A stretch of DNA of 64,000 nt. Origin: Atopostipes sp963558565. Its GTDB lineage: Bacteria; Bacillota; Bacilli; Lactobacillales; Carnobacteriaceae_A. The stretch is taken from positions 124,001 through 188,000 of the forward strand of contig CAUWGX010000006.1 of assembly GCA_963558565.1 (NCBI GenBank). The letters run 5' to 3'. A program made the position numbers and the translations under genes. This document shows, one piece after another, positions 59,440 through 64,000 of this stretch (the first letter of the stretch is position 1; every line of letters begins with the position of its first letter). The notes under the pieces are model-generated. The model saw only the letters and a program-made list of their open reading frames with translations, did no database searches and was not told the DNA's origin.

Positions 59440-60650
59440 TGATTTCCACCTAAACTTACTTTATTTAAACGATTAAGAGAATAAACAACATCTAATTCCG
59501 GTAACATACTCACAATACCTGCACGCGTTAACGCTGCGGCTAAAGCTTCGGGTTTAAAACTATGCCAAGGAATCGTGACTTTTGCATCAACCGTCTGCGC
59601 AATTTTAATTAAATCTTCTTGAGTCGCATGGCCGCCAGAATTTAGATTTTCAAGGACAAAATGATTGGCCTCTATAGTTGCTAATAACTCTTCGTAGCGC
59701 TCGTCATAATCGCCTAGTGGTTCACCATTGCTATGGCCATAGATCCCTGAATTAAATCGCTCCATAAGAGCACGATGTTCAAAACTATTTTGTACAACAT
59801 ACAGTCCGGGCTCTTTTTGAATAGCTGCTACCTTGATCCAACGATCTTTAAAAAGCCCTTCGGTATCTAATTCTTGTAACACATAAGTATCATTATAATT
59901 TTCAATTTCTTTTAGTAAATGAGCATATTTTGGTTCAAGAACCATATGCCGTCCTACTGCTTTTGCTTGTTTGGACAGGTGAAGTAAACGTTCCGTCGCT
60001 CGAATATAGGAATTAAGAAAAATAATCTCTAGCGGATTATTTTTTAACAACTCTTGCCAATATGTGTACAAATCTTTTTCTGGAACATGTTCACGCTCTT
60101 CTTCGAAACTAAATGTCGTCCCTTCTAATAATAAAATATCTGGCTGGAACTTATTTGCTTCTTCCATCCATTCTTCCACAGACTCCGGATCGTTACCTGT
60201 CAGTCGTACATCGCCCGAGTAAACAAATTTCACATCTGGGGTTTCTACAAAAAATGCAGAAGCCCCTCTGATATCGTGATCACTTTGTTTGACGGTTACT
60301 TGAATATCACCTATTTCGATCGCTTCCTGGGAGTCTACAGGATAAACACTGGCTTCAATTGGCAACTCTTCTCCAACTTCGACCAACTGATGATATAAAA
60401 CATAAGAGGTCTGCGACATATAAATAGGGATTTCTTTTGGTACATCTTTTAAACTGCCAATGTGATCAATATGCAGATGTGAAATAAATATGGCCGTATT
60501 TTCAGTCGGAACATTCAAATGAGGAAGGGACCCTGTGGTAGGATCTAAAATCTCCCCATAATCAAAAATAACTCGTCCCCGCTCGGAGCATATATCAATA
60601 ATATTGCCCCCAATTGTATTCAAACCACTCATAAACTGAAAATCCACCAT
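59436..60650 (-). CDS. MBL-fold metallo-hydrolase, RNase J-like
   Basis: 404 residues. Metallo-beta-lactamase signature SHLHIDHIG (about residues 56-64), Asp in YSGDVRLTG and a C-terminal SGGHATQEDL followed by IPWHSFKPE, giving a beta-CASP-like arrangement. Such hydrolases act on RNA ends or on phosphodiesters. Its position between ugpB and the nucleotidase gene suggests hydrolysis of a phosphodiester taken up by the transporter, but this is inference. An N-terminal signal peptide is absent. Confidence 0.82.
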   Translation of the reverse strand: MVDFQFMSGLNTIGGNIIDICSERGRVIFDYGEILDPTTGSLPHLNVPTENTAIFISHLHIDHIGSLKDVPKEIPIYMSQTSYVLYHQLVEVGEELPIEASVYPVDSQEAIEIGDIQVTVKQSDHDIRGASAFFVETPDVKFVYSGDVRLTGNDPESVEEWMEEANKFQPDILLLEGTTFSFEEEREHVPEKDLYTYWQELLKNNPLEIIFLNSYIRATERLLHLSKQAKAVGRHMVLEPKYAHLLKEIENYNDTYVLQELDTEGLFKDRWIKVAAIQKEPGLYVVQNSFEHRALMERFNSGIYGHSNGEPLGDYDERYEELLATIEANHFVLENLNSGGHATQEDLIKIAQTVDAKVTIPWHSFKPEALAAALTRAGIVSMLPELDVVYSLNRLNKVSLGGNQ

Positions 60651-60683
60651 TTTTTTATCTCCTCTTCTAATACTTCTTAATCT

Positions 60684-62003
60684 TTAATTATTATTTGAAA
60701 TAAGCTCTTCGGTTGTTGTATCTAGTTGTGTTAATGCTTCTTCTTCGTCTAAGTCATTAATTAATACTTCTTCCAATATTTCTAAAAAGTTATTACGGTA
60801 CTCTGCATGCCCGACAAAAATTGGCGAAGAGAAACCATAATCTAGTTCAAGTGTAGCAGCAACAGCTTCTGGATTTTCTTCAAGGTAGGATTGATACTCA
60901 TCGGTATTAACCCCCGCTTCAGTCACCGGTACATAACCTGATTCAATGGCCCATTGTGCCGTATTTTCTGGTTGTAATAAAAAAGCCATATAAGCAATCG
61001 CTGCTTGTTGTTCTTCTTCACTAGCTGAAGCAAAGATGCCTAAATCATTTCCTGCAAACATCGTGAGTTTTTCATCATTGATCGTTGGAATTTCAGCGGT
61101 TGACCACGTAACACCATTTTCTTCCGCAACGGGTGCAATATGAGGAAGTCCAGCAGAGGAACCTATATAAAGGGCACTTTCGCCACGTCCAAATGGTCCT
61201 GAGAAGTAGCCATCTTCACCTGCTGTACGGGCATAACCTTCATCAATCATTTCCATGATAAATTCCAGCATTTCCACACTTTCAGGACTGTCAATTTCCA
61301 CTTCTAAATCCTCCGTAATAAAGGGAGAACCATTTTGACGAGCCATTGTTTCGAACTCCATTTCATAACTATTTTCTAGACCCATCGCCACAGCTTCATC
61401 ATCTGCTGCTACCATTTGTTCGCCGAGGGCTATTACTTCATCCCAAGTTTCTGGTACTTCTACTTCATATTCATCGAGTAAATCTTGGTTATAATACATG
61501 ACACGGGTTGATTTTGAAAAAGGGACCGCGTACATTTGGTTATCGTAAACAGAACTTTGGAGAAAACCTTCATAAACACTATCCAATTGATCCGCTGTAA
61601 AACCATCTTCACCTTCTAGAATAGCATCTAAAGGTAATAAAAGACCATCCTTCGCTAAATTAGGAACATCTCCAGGTGTCAATTGGGACATAGTCGGTAA
61701 AGTTTGTGAAGCACCGCCTGCGATAATGGATTGATTTAACGTATTGTAATCGCCTTGGTTCTCTTCATTGACTTGGTACTGGTCTTGCGATTCGTTAAAC
61801 TCGTCTGTCAATTTAGTAATGGCTTCTTGGTGTGGACCATTCATCGCATGCCAGAAAGTAATTTCCACTGTTTCTTTGGAAGCTGTTTCTCCTGCTGTCT
61901 CATTTGTTCCTTCTTCAGTTGTCGGCTCTCCATTCCCACATGCTGCTAACAGTAATGAAGTAGATAGAGCTAAACCACCAAAAACTTTCTTTTTCAATTT
62001 CAT
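60684..62003 (-). CDS. ugpB: Sugar/glycerol-phosphate ABC transporter substrate-binding lipoprotein (UgpB-like)
   Basis: 439 residues. Lipobox LLAACGN (Cys about residue 22), then a family 1 extracellular binding fold: ITFWHAMNGPHQEAITKL and VPFSKSTRVMYYNQDLLDEY are close to UgpB (glycerol-3-phosphate binding protein). Acidic overall. Follows the permease gene by 49 bases. The neighbouring phosphatase-type genes support a phosphorylated substrate over a plain sugar. Confidence 0.88.
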   Translation of the reverse strand: MKLKKKVFGGLALSTSLLLAACGNGEPTTEEGTNETAGETASKETVEITFWHAMNGPHQEAITKLTDEFNESQDQYQVNEENQGDYNTLNQSIIAGGASQTLPTMSQLTPGDVPNLAKDGLLLPLDAILEGEDGFTADQLDSVYEGFLQSSVYDNQMYAVPFSKSTRVMYYNQDLLDEYEVEVPETWDEVIALGEQMVAADDEAVAMGLENSYEMEFETMARQNGSPFITEDLEVEIDSPESVEMLEFIMEMIDEGYARTAGEDGYFSGPFGRGESALYIGSSAGLPHIAPVAEENGVTWSTAEIPTINDEKLTMFAGNDLGIFASASEEEQQAAIAYMAFLLQPENTAQWAIESGYVPVTEAGVNTDEYQSYLEENPEAVAATLELDYGFSSPIFVGHAEYRNNFLEILEEVLINDLDEEEALTQLDTTTEELISNNN

Positions 62004-62052
62004 TGTATGTCTCTCTCCCTTATCTTTTTTTGTTTAAATTTTAAACCCATCA

Positions 62053-62886
62053 TTAACCCTTGCTACCACCAGAGGCAAGCCCTTCAATAATATATTTTTG
62101 AAGGAAAATATAAACAATAATCATAGGCACAACAACGATTGTAGACGCCGCCATCAGCAATTCATATTGCGTACCTGCTTCCGTCGTGAAAGCTTGTAAT
62201 CCAACCGGTAATGTACGCATGGTCTGCTCTGTCGTTACAATAAGTGGCCACATAAATGAATTCCAACTGCCAATAATCCCTAAAATGGCAATCGAGACAA
62301 TTGAGGATTTTGATAAAGGCACCATCACGGTCCACAAATAGCGCCAATCACTACAACCATCCACTTTTGCTGCATAATAAATTTCATCAGGAATGGCTTC
62401 AAAAGCTTCTTTTAAAATGTAAATCGAAAAAACACTGGCTAAAAACGGTAAGAATAATGAAGCGTACGTATTAATTAAGCCCCAGTCTGACAAAGTTACG
62501 AAGTTAGGTATCGTCAATAATTCGCCTGGAACCATCATTGTTGAAATAAGAAGAACAAATAAAATATTTTTCCCATAAAATTCTAATCGTGCAAACGCGA
62601 AAGCCGCTAAAATCGTTGTCAAAAGTTCACCTAAAGTCGAAATGGCGGTTACGATAATACTGTTTAAGAAGTATCGTCCAAAAGGCGCTGCCTGTAAAGC
62701 TTCTTCATAATTGCCCGTCTGTAAATTACTTGAAAGCCAAATTGGAGGCATAGCCACAGCTTCGCCCGCTGTTTTCAACGATGTCGAGATCATCCAAAAG
62801 AAAGGAAGTAACATCGTAATAGCACCAAAGGCTAATAAGATATAAATAAGAACATTTGAAAGTTTATTTTTTTGTTGTTGAGACAC
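62053..62886 (-). CDS. ugpE: ABC transporter permease, UgpE-like
   Basis: 277 residues with six membrane helices; EAA loop AAKVDGCSDWRYLWTVMVPL (about residues 172-191), typical of MalG/UgpE-type carbohydrate permeases. N-terminal NVLIYILLAFGAITMLLPFFW is helix 1. Forms the transmembrane pair with UgpA, whose gene ends 15 bases upstream. Confidence 0.92.
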   Translation of the reverse strand: MSQQQKNKLSNVLIYILLAFGAITMLLPFFWMISTSLKTAGEAVAMPPIWLSSNLQTGNYEEALQAAPFGRYFLNSIIVTAISTLGELLTTILAAFAFARLEFYGKNILFVLLISTMMVPGELLTIPNFVTLSDWGLINTYASLFLPFLASVFSIYILKEAFEAIPDEIYYAAKVDGCSDWRYLWTVMVPLSKSSIVSIAILGIIGSWNSFMWPLIVTTEQTMRTLPVGLQAFTTEAGTQYELLMAASTIVVVPMIIVYIFLQKYIIEGLASGGSKG

Positions 62887-62901
62887 TTTGACTCACCTTT
62901 C

Positions 62902-63792
62902 TTAGTTATAAATAAATCGTTTGCTGATCCAACGTTGCAGAAGTGTAAAGACAAGGATAATGAGGAATAATACAATTCCCGCTGCTGTTGCTACGCCATA
63001 TTGGTATTCCGTGTAGAATTTTTCATAAATATAAAACACCATTGTCAGCGCCGATCCAGCAGGCCCTGGTCTTCCTGAAAATAAAGAATAAACTTCAGTA
63101 AACACTTTAAAACTGTTGATAACACCGATGATACTTACAAGTAATATATAGGGACTGAGCAGCGGAACAGTAATGTTGACAAATTGCTGCCAACTTCTCG
63201 CACCATCAATGCGAGCCGCTTGATAATAGGTCTTATCAATATTATTTAAACCTACTAAAAATAAAATAATATTATAGCCTAACCCTTTCCAAATACTCAT
63301 AATAATTAAAGCAGGTAAAGCAAAGTCTGGGTTGGTGAGCCAAGCAATTGGATCCACACCGATAAATCCTAAAAAATAGTTGATTAACCCATAACGAGTA
63401 TGGTAAAGCCAATTCCAAACAATCGAAATCGCCACTGTACTCGTCACAAAAGGTAAAAAATAAACAGAACGAAAAAAGCTCGAGAAGATTTCAATGCGAT
63501 TTAACATAATCGCAATCAGAAGTGAAAGGACTATCGAGATAGGGACAACCCCTAACACAAAAATAAATGTATTTCGAATAGCTGTAAAAAACGAAGGATC
63601 ATTAAAAATTTCTATAAAGTTTGCTAAGCCATATTCGCCCACTTCACCAGTAAAAATATTATAATCTTCGTAAAAGCTCATCGCTAATGACTTAAAAATC
63701 GGATAGATATTGAAGATGCCAATAAATATTAAAGCTGGCAGCAGATAAAGCAAGGATTGCAAGGTACTTTTCCATGTAGGCTTTTTAAGCAT
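62902..63792 (-). CDS. ugpA: ABC transporter permease, UgpA-like
   Basis: 296 residues with six membrane helices; EAA loop AARIDGARSWQQFVNITVPLL (about residues 201-221, first 20 match MalF/UgpA-type permeases). ATG 63792 follows GAGGTG; a longer reading begins upstream of that site. Overlaps the end of the ugpC-like gene by eight bases, so translation is coupled. Confidence 0.92.
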   Translation of the reverse strand: MLKKPTWKSTLQSLLYLLPALIFIGIFNIYPIFKSLAMSFYEDYNIFTGEVGEYGLANFIEIFNDPSFFTAIRNTFIFVLGVVPISIVLSLLIAIMLNRIEIFSSFFRSVYFLPFVTSTVAISIVWNWLYHTRYGLINYFLGFIGVDPIAWLTNPDFALPALIIMSIWKGLGYNIILFLVGLNNIDKTYYQAARIDGARSWQQFVNITVPLLSPYILLVSIIGVINSFKVFTEVYSLFSGRPGPAGSALTMVFYIYEKFYTEYQYGVATAAGIVLFLIILVFTLLQRWISKRFIYN

Positions 63793-64000
63793 GGCGACCA
63801 CCTCTTTGAATGATTTGACCACCTTCGTCAAATAACAACAGATCTTCTTCATGAACACCTAGCATAATTTTATCGCCTTGCTCATGAACAAAGCCTAATT
63901 CTGTAGCAACTAAATCACCGAGAGCCGTGTCGACATGAACCGTCACATTTTTACCAATGACTTCCACAAAACGAACAGTCCCTGTAATTAAAGCTTCTTT
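63785..64000 (-). CDS. ugpC: ABC transporter ATP-binding protein, C-terminal TOBE part (UgpC-like), partial
   Basis: The last 71 residues of an ABC ATPase; the remainder lies beyond the window end. The fragment matches the TOBE/OB regulatory region of MalK/UgpC proteins: VRFVEVIGKNVTVHVDT, GDLVATELG and LGVHEEDLLLFDEGG. It sits directly upstream of ugpA in the operon. The ATPase core cannot be seen, so the assignment rests on this domain and context. Confidence 0.8.
   Translation of the reverse strand, partial: KEALITGTVRFVEVIGKNVTVHVDTALGDLVATELGFVHEQGDKIMLGVHEEDLLLFDEGGQIIQRGGRHA

Overview
The window is a 64 kb chromosomal stretch from a low-GC Gram-positive bacterium of the order Lactobacillales, plausibly Carnobacteriaceae, Aerococcaceae or an Enterococcus-like relative. 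Evidence: AT-rich sequence with A/G-rich Shine-Dalgarno sites, T-box leaders ahead of pheST and metNPQ, the gene order pheS-pheT / zapA-cvpA-mutS2-trxA / murI-rdgB-yfcE-cbpB, DUF2969 and YtxG/YtxH-type genes, and a Na+/H+ V-type ATPase operon. Many exported proteins are acidic, which fits a salt- or alkali-tolerant lifestyle, but that is inference. Most of the window is core genome; I saw no rRNA, tRNA, CRISPR array, transposase or prophage structural gene.

Layout. 1-9.2 kb: end of an M24 aminopeptidase, envelope-stress proteins (YtxH, DUF948), an MscS channel, then cbpB, yfcE, rdgB, murI, trxA, mutS2, cvpA and zapA, mostly on the minus strand. 9.2-14.8 kb: a GC-richer, hairpin-rich intergenic element, pheT and pheS behind a Phe T-box, and an mgtE magnesium transporter gene interrupted by an in-frame stop. 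14.9-23.6 kb: nine-gene V-ATPase operon in the order F-C-I-K-G-E-A-B-D with a clear promoter. 23.7-33.9 kb: HD-domain protein, 2-hydroxyacid dehydrogenase, TrmH methyltransferase, a PcsB-like coiled-coil/M23 cell-wall hydrolase with a WalR-like box, acetyltransferase, VOC protein, FUSC-type membrane protein, flavin reductase, a DtxR-family regulator with a near-consensus self-operator, and a polysaccharide deacetylase lipoprotein.

34-40.4 kb: maltodextrin/glycogen module: glucan phosphorylase and MalQ diverge from a LacI-family regulator, which is followed by a GH13 protein that has lost two of the three catalytic carboxylates. Both divergent promoters carry LacI/CcpA-type operators at the -35 element. 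40.4-43.4 kb: methionine ABC transporter metNPQ under a Met T-box. 43.4-53.7 kb: RtcB, a glutamine-amidotransferase-like hydrolase, GcvH, BrkB, DUF2969, thioredoxin-like protein, sirtuin, a 40-residue membrane ORF, a BMP lipoprotein, aldo-keto reductase, an acyltransferase plus glycosyltransferase pair, and ribokinase. 53.8-55.4 kb: two divergent XRE regulators, one with a S24 domain lacking the catalytic lysine, and a DUF3592 protein. 55.5-64 kb: Ohr, another aldo-keto reductase, phoU behind PhoP-like repeats, and a ugp-type sugar/glycerol-phosphate transporter operon that continues into a metallo-hydrolase and a 5'-nucleotidase-like enzyme.

I did not find a convincing undescribed multi-gene system. 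The observations most worth following are the degenerate GH13 protein, the split mgtE, the structured intergenic element at 9.28-9.38 kb, and the non-cleavable-looking S24 regulator.
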